From Emydura subglobosa (taxonomy: Eukaryota; Chordata; Testudines; Chelidae): DNA of 64,000 bases. Numbering within the stretch: the stretch's first letter is position 1; each line of letters starts with the position of its first letter. The notes below the pieces were generated by a model. That model saw only the letters and a list, made by a program, of their open reading frames with translations. It searched no databases and was not told the DNA's origin. Below, piece by piece: positions 1-9,992 of this stretch. The translations under genes and the position numbers were made by a program. The stretch is taken from positions 75,118,095-75,182,094 of the forward strand of contig ML679956.1 in NCBI GenBank assembly GCA_007922225.1. The letters run 5' to 3'.

Positions 1-1015
1 GTGGGGTGGGTGTGTGTGTGTGTAGGGGGAGAATTGTCAAGTGCAAGGTTAGACTATGTTGGCCTGATTTTTCAAAAGGTGCTGATCACCTGCAGCTCTG
101 ACTGATGTCAGTTCGGACCTGTCTAGTCTTGAAACTAGCTAAATTCAAAATGAGTCAGGTGCCTCCATCTGGCCCAAGACTACACCTAAAATGAATTTCG
201 CTGAACTGGTTTTGGAACTAGTTAGATGAATTTCACCAGTGCAGACAGCCTCTTGGAGCAGCAGTGCTAATCACCTCTGAAAATCACAATACATACATCT
301 CTGTAGCCTCTACAATCGGTGCGTGGGACAGAAACGTTGTATTAAACATCCGACACCTACTCCCCGACAAGGCAATCCTTTTTGGGAGTGGGACGGTTTC
401 CCCAAGACAGTCGTGGAATCCTGGTCGCTGGGGACATAATTCGATTAGACAAAGTAGAGGGAAAATGTCCAATTGGCAACCCTAAGTGCAGGCACTGGGG
501 AAGACAGCCACAGGCTGTCGTTGGAGGATCCTATCACAAGCCCTGGCACGGGGTGTGCTGAGGGCAGGGCTGGGTATGGGATGGGCATCTCAGGGACAGT
601 TGCTTCAGAGATCTGGGCAATTCTGCAGCCTATAGGGCAGCTCTGGGAAGCTGCCTTAACATAGCCCCCCAGAGCTGTCTAAATTAGGCTGGAGGACTTT
701 CCAAACTCCTGGAGCAGCCCAGAATTAGGAGGGCACAAAGGGGACTTAAAAAACCGACCGTAGCCTCCCTTCCTCTTGGGTTCTGTACATTCTGCCGATT
801 TCTCTTGCCTCATTGCTCCCTTTGGCCTTGTCTACACTAGAAAAAATGGACAATGTGAAGGACCCGTGTGATTCTTCCCTCGCATGCCTGGAAAACACAT
901 CATGTTCACACATAAAAGTCCACCAGACAGATACCATACACACAGGCCAGATGCCATCTGGGTGAGACTTGCTTTCAAAAGGGCTAGATATCATTTTAGT
1001 TTGGAGCGTTTCAGT
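1..1015. other. No gene seen; short TG repeat at start
   Basis: A short (TG)n microsatellite occupies roughly 8-23. The rest is unique-looking sequence with only short open frames on both strands, none resembling a known protein and none with splice-site support. I see nothing else here. Confidence 0.5.
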
Positions 1016-1129
1016 CTGGCCTGGGCTAGTACTTTTTTAATTCCTCTAGCATGCCTGGTAAAGAGACTGTGCGCCTGTATTTACAATTCTCGTGAAGGAT
1101 TTCATCTAGCCTGCAGCAGGAGTGGCATT

Positions 1130-1390
1130 TCCGGCTTGGGTAGACGTATAAGTGCTAGCTCTGAGACAGCCAGTGAGCTAAAAATAGAAGTGCAGCTGCA
1201 GCGTGGCATGAGTTAGCCACTCAGGTCCTTACTTAAGATCTGATACTTGGGCAGCTAGCCTGTGCTGTCAGGACTGCTCTGTGTGTTTAGTGCACTAGCT
1301 CAGTCACAGCTTGCACGGGGATGTCCGCTTGTGCTGGAAATTACACCTCCAGCCGCAGGGTAGACAGTCGGTCCAGGTCAGGCAGGTGCA
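1130..1390. mobile_element. Degenerate MITE-like element (GCTAGC-rich family)
   Basis: This stretch shares a characteristic internal layout with 46,161-46,407 and 47,540-47,768: GCTAGCTC blocks, an AAAAATAG core (here ctaaaaatagaag), and a terminal block of the type GGAAATTACACCTCC. The copies resemble a non-autonomous DNA transposon with long imperfect inverted ends. No transposase is present. The ends are eroded and no target duplication could be fixed. Confidence 0.4.
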
Positions 1391-1399
1391 TTTGCTGTC

Positions 1400-2579
1400 A
1401 GGGCTAATCAAGTCCTACTTTTCTTGCCCGGTTTCTGCAAGGTTGGCAGATGCTTGTTTGCTTGGTCATTTAAATGCAGCAAACGGCATAATTAATCCAC
1501 CTACAGCCTTTCCCCCTTCCTCCCCCACTGCTGCTCCATTCGCAGCCTGATGATTTGGGGAGCGTACACGGGTGGTTAGCAGGGTTTTACCATTGATTGA
1601 AATGGGAGCAGGCCCAGACTGTATAAATCCACATGCACTAGGCTGAGGATATTCCCCTTAATTGGTGAGTGATTTGTGGCCTTAAGAGCTGAAGGGAGGT
1701 AAACGAGTGCATGCTTCAGCTGCACAGGATAATCAGCTTTCAGGGTTCTCTTTGCTGTTTTTGCTTGGCTGGGAGACCTTGACCTGTCTGTTATCTAGTG
1801 TGATCCAATCCTGCCATGGCAATGAGGTTTACTTTTTGGCCAGACGATCGGTCAGGCTATAACACTGAGACAAGTTAAAAGCTATGGGGGTATATCAGGC
1901 CCAGTTTCCATGGAGCCAACATTCCTGCCCCACCACATGAATTGCAGACACCCTTCTCCTCCCCCTTTGTTGCCACTGGAGCAGGCTTTTAATTGCGTCT
2001 ACACTGGTGGTTTGCAGCAGTGTAGACACACTGGTGGCTAAAATCCCAGTGTAGATAGAAACAAAGCCTATGAATCCTGGTTCACAAGCCCTTTCAGGGT
2101 GTCCTATGCAGTGCGTCCCAGTCCCTCCAGGGCAGTTAAGGGACTTGGAAGCTCTGCTGATCCAGTCTAAGTTGTGCTTTTAAGGCTCTGTCTATACACC
2201 AGTACAGACTCCCAGGGCAGGTGCACTGTACTAGTGAGAAAGAGAGTCAGAGCCCAAGCGTCATGTTTTCAGGCCCAGAACAAACTTGTAACACAGGCCC
2301 CCTCTCCCACACACACACCGCAGCCCCCCAGCCCAGACCTACAATCTCATGAGCCATGAAAAAAGTTTGAATTCTGAAATTACTGCTATATATTCTACAT
2401 TTCTGAAAAATGCCCCTCCCCGCCCCTTTGCTGTTTGTGTTGTGAGAGTCCTACAAGTTTGCTGACTATTTTGTAACTTTTTGGTCATTATAAAGGTATT
2501 ATATCCTGTCAATGTCTTGATTTTTTTATTCTAATGGACCAATGTGAGTGCAAACATTTTATAATTAGGCCCATTAACT
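1400..2579. other. No gene seen; small GTGTAGAC palindrome near 2.0 kb
   Basis: Around 1,995-2,060 there are several TCTACACTGG / CAGTGTAGA segments in opposite orientations, typical of short remnants of the hAT-like MITEs found elsewhere in the window. Otherwise there are only short, unsupported open frames. Confidence 0.4.
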
Positions 2580-3056
2580 TTAAAGCTTTATTTTTTTGGC
2601 CTTTTTCATTGCAAAATCATGAATTAGCCCTCCAAAGTCAATTTCTCTTGCAAGTTCACACTCAATAGACAAGACAGCTAGGTGGCTTAACCGTTCTTGC
2701 CCCATTGTAGAACGCCTGCAGTTTGTGATGAGTGCGAGCTTGCTGAAACTTCTTTCAGCTTCTGCCGCAGTCACTGGTAATGTGCAAAAAATCCGTAGGG
2801 CTATTCACACTTCGTTGCAGTTGTTTTTTGTCAATCTCATTTAATAAGATAAGTGGGGGTAGTTCGTATTCTTTTCCAAACGTAGACTTGAAGATTTTTT
2901 TCAGGTGCAACGTTTCACAAGGAAAAATCTCAGAAAGATCTGTAGGATACTTGTGAAGTCGACATTTAGAAGCTTCTTCCAGTTCCCCAGGCTCTAGTGT
3001 CACATATTTTAGGACTGAACGGAATGTCAAACAAATGTCAAAGTACAAGTCCTAGT
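2580..3056 (-). pseudogene. hAT-family transposase C-terminal relic
   Basis: Two overlapping minus-strand frames (about 2,755-3,048, then 2,580-2,774) read as the C-terminal part of a hAT transposase. The second frame holds the dimerisation signature: A-E-A-E-R-S-F-S-K-L followed by S-T-M-x-Q-E-R-L-S and L-S-I-E. The first frame carries the upstream L-H-K-Y-P and L-P-P-L segments typical of hAT proteins related to the domesticated ZMYM-like group. The frame change near 2,760 and the missing N-terminus (BED finger, DDE core) show that this is a dead fragment. No terminal repeats were located. Confidence 0.75.
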
Positions 3057-3788
3057 TTAACTGCACAAGCACACACTCTCTAGTCTAGAGAAGGGCCTGG
3101 GCTATGCCAGCAGGCTCAGCAACTCTCTGTTCAGAATGTCACTTGAGACTGCTCGAACACTGCTTCTGACTGGTGCCAGCAAATCTCACAAGATCTGAAC
3201 AATAGATACATAGACACAGGGAAATACGTTTCTATAAATATCTTCAGGCATGATTTACAATGTAGCCTCAATTTTTTAACTCATGGTAATGGGGGTTGCA
3301 GCCTGGGCTGTGCCCCCCACGGTCTCTGGGTCCCAGTAAAGTGTACCCTTCCCCCCCCCATGTGGGGGCCGTGAATGGGGTTTACACCAGGACTGCTTAC
3401 CTCATTTTCAAAGCAGGGCAAGCCATACTAGTGTAAAGCCTGCTTTACAGTAGAGCAGTGTGTCTACACTGGGGGTTTGCACTGGTGTAGCTACCCTGAG
3501 GCAAAAGAGCCTTTGATCAGTACTTGTCCACGCTGAGCGTTGAAGCGCTGCCTAGATGACAGTAGCTGGAAGGGTAGATGGAACTGGACCACGAGGCCGG
3601 TTCTGTCTGGAAGGGAGGACCAGGCACTGTTCAACTCATGAAGTTTTTGGCACATTAGTCTTCAGGCACTGAAGTGCTTTGATCACATACAGTGTCATGC
3701 ACAAGAGACTTCATATACTGAGAATAATTCAGCTCGAAGAGCTTTATTACAGGCGAGGCAGGCAGCAACACCTGTAGTTAATGTTGAT
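3057..3788. other. No gene seen
   Basis: The stretch contains a C-rich run near 3,340 and TCTACACTGG / ACTGGTGTAG fragments at about 3,450-3,540, reminiscent of eroded MITE ends. No coding signal. Confidence 0.4.
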
Positions 3789-3789
3789 T

Positions 3790-4050
3790 GGCACTTTCCA
3801 TTATAGGAACATATGAATATTGGACTGGATGGGTCCTCCTAGGTCACCAGGTCCAGTCCCTGCTATTACAGGCATCCCCTTCATATAATCTCCCTCATAT
3901 ACATATCAAGGTCCAGCAGTTAGGTTGTTTGCCTCTACTGGTCTGACTGAGAGGCTGTCCCAGAACCTCACTCTTCTGATGGTTAGAAACCTTCTTCTAA
4001 TTTCCAGCTGCAGTGTATTCATGGCCAGTTTATCGCCAGCTGTTCTTATG
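3790..4050 (-). mobile_element. CR1 LINE 3' end fragment
   Basis: In minus orientation. The plus strand shows the usual reversed CR1 tail: TTGGACTGGATGGGTCC, then AGGTCCAGTCC, then TTAGAAACCTTCTTCTAAT. This is 3' untranslated and extreme C-terminal CR1 sequence; the reverse transcriptase is missing through 5' truncation. Confidence 0.65.
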
Positions 4051-4149
4051 CCGACATGGTGTCAGGAATGAGACCCAGCTGCAGCATCTGGCAGTGTGAT
4101 GAACACAGCTGGGTCACATCAGCTAGGCGGACTGATGGATCACTCCACC

Positions 4150-4752
4150 TGATTGTTTGGAAGGGTCAGCAGAGACTCTTCTAAGCCCAGCTGCAGCTCA
4201 AGGGATGAGCTATAATTTGGGGAAGGACAGACACATCTACAGCCACCCACCCATCTCACAAATGATGAATGCGACAGCAGCTGGGAAGACTGGTCACAGT
4301 GCAGCTAAAAGAAAAGACACAGACATACCAGAGCTAGAAGCAAGCCGGTATAAAGACACAGACATACCAGAGCTAGAAGCAAGACGGTATAAAGCAAAGA
4401 GAAAAATCAAATTATTTTAATAATAAAATACTAGTCCAGGCTTTGAAGATGGAGCATATAAACTTTGAAAGTGGCAGAGTGGATTAAAAGAAGGTGCTGG
4501 AGATACAGAAAGAGCTAGAAAGCTACAAGGAGGAGATCTATTAATTGCATGAAAAAACAAGGAACTAGTAGGGGGAACTATTAAAGATTAAAATGCCAGG
4601 AAAACTAAAGGAATCTGCTCACTGCCTAAGCAAGCAAAACAAATATATAAAAAATGAAAGTTACAAATAGCATATGCTATGTGGAAGCTATTGGAAGGGG
4701 AAAAACCAAAACAGGAAGAGGGCAGGAAACTGAGTAAGGAGAATGAGATAAG
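4150..4752 (+). mobile_element. 5' part of a degenerate LINE (ORF1-like frame), left of a Penelope insertion
   Basis: An 87-codon plus frame (4,157-4,420) rich in Lys, Asp and Glu contains a perfect-period 39-bp tandem duplication (4,313-4,351 and 4,352-4,390, 13 codons each, reading K-D-T-D-I-P-E-L-E-A). It lies in the same orientation as the APE-endonuclease frame at 6.2-6.9 kb and is separated from it mainly by the Penelope-like element. I infer that both are parts of one LINE copy. I cannot prove the frame is its ORF1. Confidence 0.4.
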
Positions 4753-6012
4753 TTCCAGAGGGGTAGCCGTGTTAGTCTGTATACAGCAAAAACAACGAGA
4801 GTCCTGTAGCACTTTAAAGACTAACAACTTTAATTTCTGCAGGCATAAGCTTTCGTGAGCTGCAACCCACTTCGTCAAATGCAAGAAATAGAAATCAGAT
4901 AGGGGATACATATATACATCCAAGGGTAAGGAACAACAATGGGGAGAGTAGGTGTTAGCAAAGTCCATTCAGTTAGAATAGATGAGGCCTACTTACAACC
5001 ATTGATTAGAAGGTGAGAATGTGTGAACAGTGACAATTACTTCTTGGAATGAGAGAAACACACAACAGGACAGGTTGTAGATCTTTAATGATGTGTTGGA
5101 GAGATTTTAGCTGGGGGCTGTAGGTGATGGCCAGTGGGGTTCTGTTGTTTTCTTTGTTGGGTCTGTCCGTAGTAGGTGACCTATCCTAGCAGATGATCCA
5201 TCTCTCGCTCAGGCAGTGGGTGGCAGACCCATCCTGGCTTACAGACAGCCCCCCAGCCTGAAGCAAATACTCACCAGCAACCATACACCCTACAAAAAAT
5301 CCTACCCAGGGACCTATCCCTGCAACAAACCCCATTGCCAGCTCTGCCCACACATCGTCTCTAATGACATTACTGGTCCTAACCACATCAATCACACCAT
5401 AAGGGGCTCATTCACCTGCATATCCACTAATGTTATATATGTCATCATGTGCCAGCAATGCCCCTCTGCCATGTACATTGGCCAAACTGGACTATCACTA
5501 CGCACAAGGATAAATGGACACAAATCAGACATAAAAAATAATAACTCCCATAAATCAATGGGAGAACACTTTAATTCCCCAGGGCATTCTGTCTCTGACC
5601 TGAAAGTTGCTGTACTTCTCCAAAAAAACTCCAAAAACAGACTTCAAAGAGAAACTGCTGAATTAGAAATGATCTGCAAACTTGACACATTCAAATGGTT
5701 TAAACAGAGACTTGGAATGGCTCTCTCACTACCAAAGGTAAATTACTTTGCTCACCCATTCTCACCTCCTACTCAATGGTCGTCAGTAGGTCTTAAGTAC
5801 CGGACTCCACCTCCCCCATTGTTCTCAATGCACCTGGATACCTATAAGATAGCTCTCTTCTTCATATGCAGTAATACAGAAAATAGGTAACACAGAGGTA
5901 AGTCTCTTGAAAGCTTATGTCTGCAAATATTAAATTTGTTAGTCTTTAAAGTGCCACAGAACTCTCGTTGTCTTTACTGTATACAGACTAACACAACTAG
6001 CCCTCTGGAACT
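4753..6012 (+). mobile_element. Penelope-like element with inverted terminal copies
   Basis: A GIY-YIG frame (5,216-5,890) is bounded by two copies of the same terminal sequence in opposite orientation. The left copy (4,753-4,890) begins AGTTCCAGAGGGGTAGCCGTG. The right copy (about 5,908-6,012) ends CAGACTAACACAACTAGCCC then TCTGGAACT. Related terminal sequence is dispersed at 9,858-9,990, 37,597-37,730 and 43,914-44,062. Penelope elements characteristically carry such pseudo-LTRs, sometimes inverted, and a C-terminal GIY-YIG nuclease. The upstream reverse transcriptase is absent, so this copy is 5' truncated. Confidence 0.8.
5216..5890 (+). CDS. Penelope-like element GIY-YIG endonuclease domain (truncated)
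   Basis: The frame is open for 224 codons. It contains a Cys-rich approach (C-N-K-P-x-C-x-x-C, a CCHH-like knuckle), the GIY-YIG equivalent V-I-Y-V-I-M-C then M-Y-I-G-Q-T-G, the Arg of L-R-T-R-I-N-G-H (helix after YIG), and a His-bearing G-E-H-F-N segment. This is the order seen in the C-terminal nuclease of Penelope-like retroelements, where it nicks target DNA. The reverse transcriptase that should precede it is missing, and the annotated Met is only the first Met of the open stretch, not a genuine start. The frame probably survives by chance or recent insertion; it is not a host gene. Confidence 0.8.
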   Translation: MGGRPILAYRQPPSLKQILTSNHTPYKKSYPGTYPCNKPHCQLCPHIVSNDITGPNHINHTIRGSFTCISTNVIYVIMCQQCPSAMYIGQTGLSLRTRINGHKSDIKNNNSHKSMGEHFNSPGHSVSDLKVAVLLQKNSKNRLQRETAELEMICKLDTFKWFKQRLGMALSLPKVNYFAHPFSPPTQWSSVGLKYRTPPPPLFSMHLDTYKIALFFICSNTENR

Positions 6013-6930
6013 ATTCTATATATAGACAAAGAGCAGTTTATAGTTATGGCTGAAGTAATAAACTTCACATCACAGACAGGAAAAAAAGAGAAAGTGAAAA
6101 TTATAGCTAAAGTAGTAGAAAAGTACCTACATGTTAGCAAATTATCAATATGCTTTTTTAAGTGAAGGAAATACTGGAGAATACATAGAATGGTATTATC
6201 TACTGTTGGAACACTCATAGCGTAAAAGGACATGGACAGGAACTAAACAAAATATCCTTGGTAAGAATACCAAACCTGATATCATTTGTGTACAAGAAAT
6301 ATCATTACTAGGAAAACTAGAGTTCAGAATCCCAGGATATGGCATCTATAGAAGACAGAGAGGGAGAAAGCGGAGGGGGAATTTGTGTATTTAAGGGAAA
6401 CGTAAATTATCTTGAAATTGAAGTGAAGTAATTAAATATGGACTATAATGCTAGTGAGATTCCAATGCAAAATAAATCTGTATCTTTGAGAATATGTAAT
6501 GTATGCAACCCCTGCAGAAAATTGGAGAATAAGGATTTGACAAGCCCGTGTATTATATGTGGAGACCTAAACGGCTGTAACAAACTGTGGGGAAGTGGAA
6601 AAAGTGATGAGCGGCAAATGTCTAGTAGAATTCATTGATGAAAATAATGTAGAGGTACTGAATGATGGTATACTCACCTGGTTTAATACAGCCAATTGGA
6701 TTCTTTCTTATTTAGACCTGGGAATTGTGTCAAATAGTATAGCAAGCAAAGACAGCTGGGAAATGAATAAAGAGGCGGGATCACTTCCCTGTACTTATAG
6801 TATATTGAGGTTACGGCAATATTGAGGATGGAGAAAGGCCTCCTACTTGGAATATAAATAAAGCAAACTGGGAACTACTTAGACACTAATGTTATGAAAA
6901 TATTAATGAACAGCTGGAGGAGCGGCTGAG
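6013..6930 (+). mobile_element. LINE with APE-type endonuclease fragment, I/Jockey-like, frameshifted
   Basis: Beyond the Penelope insertion, the plus strand carries pieces of an apurinic-type LINE endonuclease in shifting frames: P-D-I-I-C-V-Q-E near 6,270, G-Y-G-I-Y-R-R then a G-G-G-I-C-V-F block at about 6,340-6,395, I-C-G-D-L-N-G (the GDxN motif) near 6,560, L-N-D-G near 6,660, and S-Y-L-D-L-G-I-V-S-N-S near 6,705. The order matches endonuclease domains of I/Jockey-type LINEs. Several frame changes make it non-functional, and no reverse transcriptase follows. Confidence 0.6.
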
Positions 6931-7440
6931 TGTGGGGATAGAGGTCGGTGGGGAGGAAGGGCTGGGGAGAAGCTATGGAGCTAGGTATGAGAGGCCAGAG
7001 CAAAGAGGAGGATGGCTTGAGGGTTTCTGGGCAGAGGAGACTAGGGGGCAGACAGTGTCATTAGGGGAGCGGGAAGGGGGCAGTGACAGGTGTGGCGGTA
7101 GGGCCAGTAAGAGAGGGGTTAGAAGGAAATAGTGGTCAGGGTTGAGGATGCATGAAGATTCCATGTGTGGCAGAGGCAGGTGCTGTGTGCGGACGACAGG
7201 CAGTGTCAGAAGAATGGGAAGTGGAAACCCCCCCCTACAAGATTATCTGTGAGACAGAGGCCAGGCAGTAGGGTTGTCACCGTGCCTTAGTGGGTCACAG
7301 CTGAAGATGCCAGATTCAGGACAAATTGCTGAAAAATAAGGCACACTCACCCCAGACGGGCGGTTATCCTGCTGTTAGGTATACCACGACACTAACAAAA
7401 GTAAACTTCTGTCTCACCACACTGGTTAACAAGAAGTCAA
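6931..7440. other. No gene seen; purine-rich stretch
   Basis: About 6,930-7,140 is strongly G/A biased, which leaves open frames on both strands by composition alone. No domain or repeat family was recognised. Confidence 0.45.
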
Positions 7441-7444
7441 AAAT

Positions 7445-8000
7445 GCAGTCTCCTCAGGCTGGTGGGCTACCATAGACGTTTTATCCCTGCTTTTGCAACA
7501 ATCGCCACTTCCCTGACCAGGCTGCACGTGAAAGACCAATCCCTGCGGGTACGGTGGACCCCCGACTGCGAGGTTGCCTTTTTGGGAATTGAAGCGCTAC
7601 CTATGCCAGGAACCCATACTCTACAGCACAGACTTTACATGCAGTTTCGTGGTCCAAACCGATGCATCCGCCGTGGGCCTAGAGGCCATCCTCTCACAGA
7701 ACGTTGAGGGTGAAGAACATCCGGTCCTGTATAGAAGCTGAAAGTTGTTTCCACGGGAGTGCAACTACTTGGTAATCGAAAAGCTCTAGCGGTCAAGTGG
7801 GCAATAGAAGCCCTCCCTTACTCCCTCCTTGGGGGCCCATTTATCATGGCGACTGACCACACCCCCCTGAAGTGGCTGCAACAAATGAAGGACCTCAACA
7901 CCCGGCTGACGCACTCGTACCTGACGTCGCAATCCTTCGCCTTCACCGTACAACATCGAGCGGGTAAGGAGCACGCCAATGCTGACGTGTTATCCTGACT
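7445..8000 (+). pseudogene. Ty3/Gypsy-type pol remnant (RT end and RNase H), broken
   Basis: The first frame (from about 7,462) holds the G-Y-H-R-R-F-I-P signature found just after the reverse-transcriptase palm of Ty3/Gypsy elements. A second frame carries the RNase H start (T-D-A-S and G-L-E-A-I-L-S-Q, about 7,650-7,700). The frame at 7,759-7,998 carries T-D-H-T-P-L-K-W-L and the terminal H-R-A-G-K-E-H-A-N-A-D-V-L-S motif. At least two frame changes and one in-frame stop separate the pieces, and protease, palm and integrase are absent. It is an inactive old copy. Confidence 0.75.
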
Positions 8001-8725
8001 GGGGGAAGGAGACTTGACCAACCCTGGAGATCGGGAGCTGGGCTTAAGGGGTGTGTGTGTGTGTGTGTGTAGCGAGGGGGTGGCCTCCCTCCAAGATTGA
8101 CGGGGAGGGACTGGCACTCAAACCCTGGGGGCGGAGCAGGGAAACCACACCCACCATGATGGAAGTAGAGGGGCGGAGCCAGGACAGTAACTGGAAGTAT
8201 AAAGGGCGGGCCCTACAGCTCAGACAGGAGGCAGCTGCTGAAGGAAAAGGACATATCCTGCCCACTGCGGGGGAGAGGAGCTGGCAAGGACCCCAGCTAC
8301 TCTGAGGACTCATCTGTCCCGCCTGAGCCATTAGACAGCCCAGACGGCGAGGGCTTGCTTGGACTCCTGCTAGCGACGTACCCTGAGGAAGCGGACGATG
8401 AGCCTTGGCCACAGGCACACGGGCAAAGGAGTGGAGGAAGTAGCCCAGGGGTAGCCGACTTAAGGCTGGTCTCGAGCGCCGGTCACCAAGTTGCAGCTGG
8501 AGCCCTGCCACTGATAGGGCCCTGGCCTGGGACCTGGTGGAGTCGGGAGGGTCCGCGTCTGCCTACCCCTGCCACCCCACCTCTGGTGTGGTAGCTTCAC
8601 CCTGGCCTGCGAAGTCTTGTTGGGCCATAGACAGCTTGCCTGCCCAGCCCGGCCTGAGGGCTAGAGACTGAAGAGAGCTAATCCCCCTGTCTAAAGAGAC
8701 TGGCAGGGAGGGACAGGCCACCTCC
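8001..8725 (+). mobile_element. Probable 3' flank / LTR region of the Gypsy remnant
   Basis: Directly downstream of the RNase H relic are a (TG)n run (about 8,051-8,071) and a GC-rich stretch with a TATA-like AGTATAAAGGGCGGG at about 8,195-8,210, as in an LTR promoter. I could not identify matching 5' and 3' LTR ends, so the LTR call is an inference from position and the TATA-like box. Confidence 0.35.
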
Positions 8726-9327
8726 GCTACGACAAGATTTGTTGCAGTTGTTGAACAGTGGCGGTGTGAGTGATATACATGGTCACATTTCAATCGTACA
8801 GCAACACAAGGGTACGGACAGCACTGAGATGAGCCACGGACGGCAGGGGTGGAGGAGAGAGGCCAGCCATGGAGAGCAGGGTGCAGGGGGAGGGGAGAAC
8901 AGCTTTGAGCTGCCACGGGGAGGGGGACAGAGCGCTTTTCTGGTAGCTGCTTTGCTTGGTTGCTCAGGCACAGGGGGTGGGCACGTGGGGCAGGCAGGCA
9001 GCAGACAAAGGGCACAAATTTGCCAGCAGGCTGGAGCTTTTGTGTCCGGCCACGATCCCCGTCATTGTCGTGGGACATGGGGCAGTGTGGGTGGGGCGGG
9101 ATTTGGACATGCTCGGTGCCAGCCTGACTCTGCGCCCACTGAACGCCATGGGGGCGTTGCCACGGACATCAGCGCGTCTCCGAATCCCAGCCTCATCCAC
9201 CCTGTTGGAGGAGAGGAGCTGGGGCGTGCTGACAGCCGAAGCTACTGGAGAGAGAAAGTGGAAGAGGGGGACGGTGAAGGAAAGGCAACGGGCCGGGGGG
9301 GTGGGGAAGGGAGAGACACAACTGAGT
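8726..9327. other. No gene seen; GC-rich stretch with overlapping chance ORFs
   Basis: High GC leaves long overlapping open frames on both strands (up to 250 codons). They are low-complexity, contradict one another and show no recognisable domain. I treat them as compositional. Confidence 0.45.
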
Positions 9328-9606
9328 GTGTGTCTACACTGCAGTCGACATGTGATGGCAACACGTGTAGACATATCTGTGCTAGCGGTAATCTAGCTAG
9401 CTCAGGGACCGATCTCAGTGAAACCACGGCAGCATGGGCTGCACCAGTCCACTCGAGACCCAGGCTGGTTACTGAGGTGACTGGCCCATGATGAAGCCTG
9501 CACGGCCACAGCTTCACCAGTATGCGACCTAGCTAGAATAAACTAGCTCAGCTATGTCTAGACATGCTGCAGTCGCCCCCACACATGTGGCAGTGCAAAC
9601 ATACCC
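9328..9606. mobile_element. MITE with GTGTAGACAT-type ends
   Basis: The left part reads GTGTCTACACTGCAG and GTGTAGACATATC. The right part reads GCTATGTCTAGACATGC and GTGGCAGTGCAAACATACCC. Mirrored TCTACAC / GTGTAGA segments with no coding content match the non-autonomous DNA-transposon style seen at 12,414-12,711, 26,654-26,888 and 58,986-59,276. Confidence 0.45.
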
Positions 9607-9857
9607 TGAGAGACAGAGGGTGGAACAAGGAACAAAGTTGTTTTGTTTTTTTGTGTGGAGAAAGAAGTGATGGAGAGTGTCAGTGAAACGCTAAGGAACT
9701 AGAGACCTCATCGGTGTGAAATCCAGTCTCTGTTCCCAGTAGTTCCCGGCACACCACCTGCTCCTGAGACCCCCTGCTGCTATGTGGTTTTACAGTCCCA
9801 TGTGACTACGCCAAAAAAAAAAGGGGGGGGGAAACTATTGAAACTGTAAAAACCAAC

Positions 9858-9992
9858 TGCATCTGAGAAAGTGGGCTGAAGTCCACGAACGCTTACGCCT
9901 TCTGAAATTAAATTTGTTAGTCTTTAAAGTGCTGCAGAACTCTGGTTGTTTTTGCTGTATACAGACTAACTCGGCTACCTCTCTGGAGCTCT
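9858..9992 (+). mobile_element. Penelope-type terminal sequence, solo fragment
   Basis: About 135 bp of the terminal sequence that flanks the GIY-YIG element at 4.75-6.01 kb: AAATTTGTTAGTCTTTAAAG, then CTCTGGTTGTTTTTGCTGTA, then CAGACTAACTCGGCTACCTC. It includes a degraded hammerhead-like segment at its 5' side (GTGGGCTGAAGTCCACGAAC). Confidence 0.7.

Noticed and set aside
4753..4890. tRNA-derived SINE as the identity of the GTAGCCGTGTTAGTCTG repeat
   Set aside because: No convincing A/B-box or tRNA head, and the same sequence flanks the GIY-YIG frame in inverted orientation, favouring a Penelope terminus.
8726..9517. Frames of 171, 250, 146 and 136 codons
   Set aside because: Compositional overlap on both strands of a GC-rich stretch; no recognised motif.
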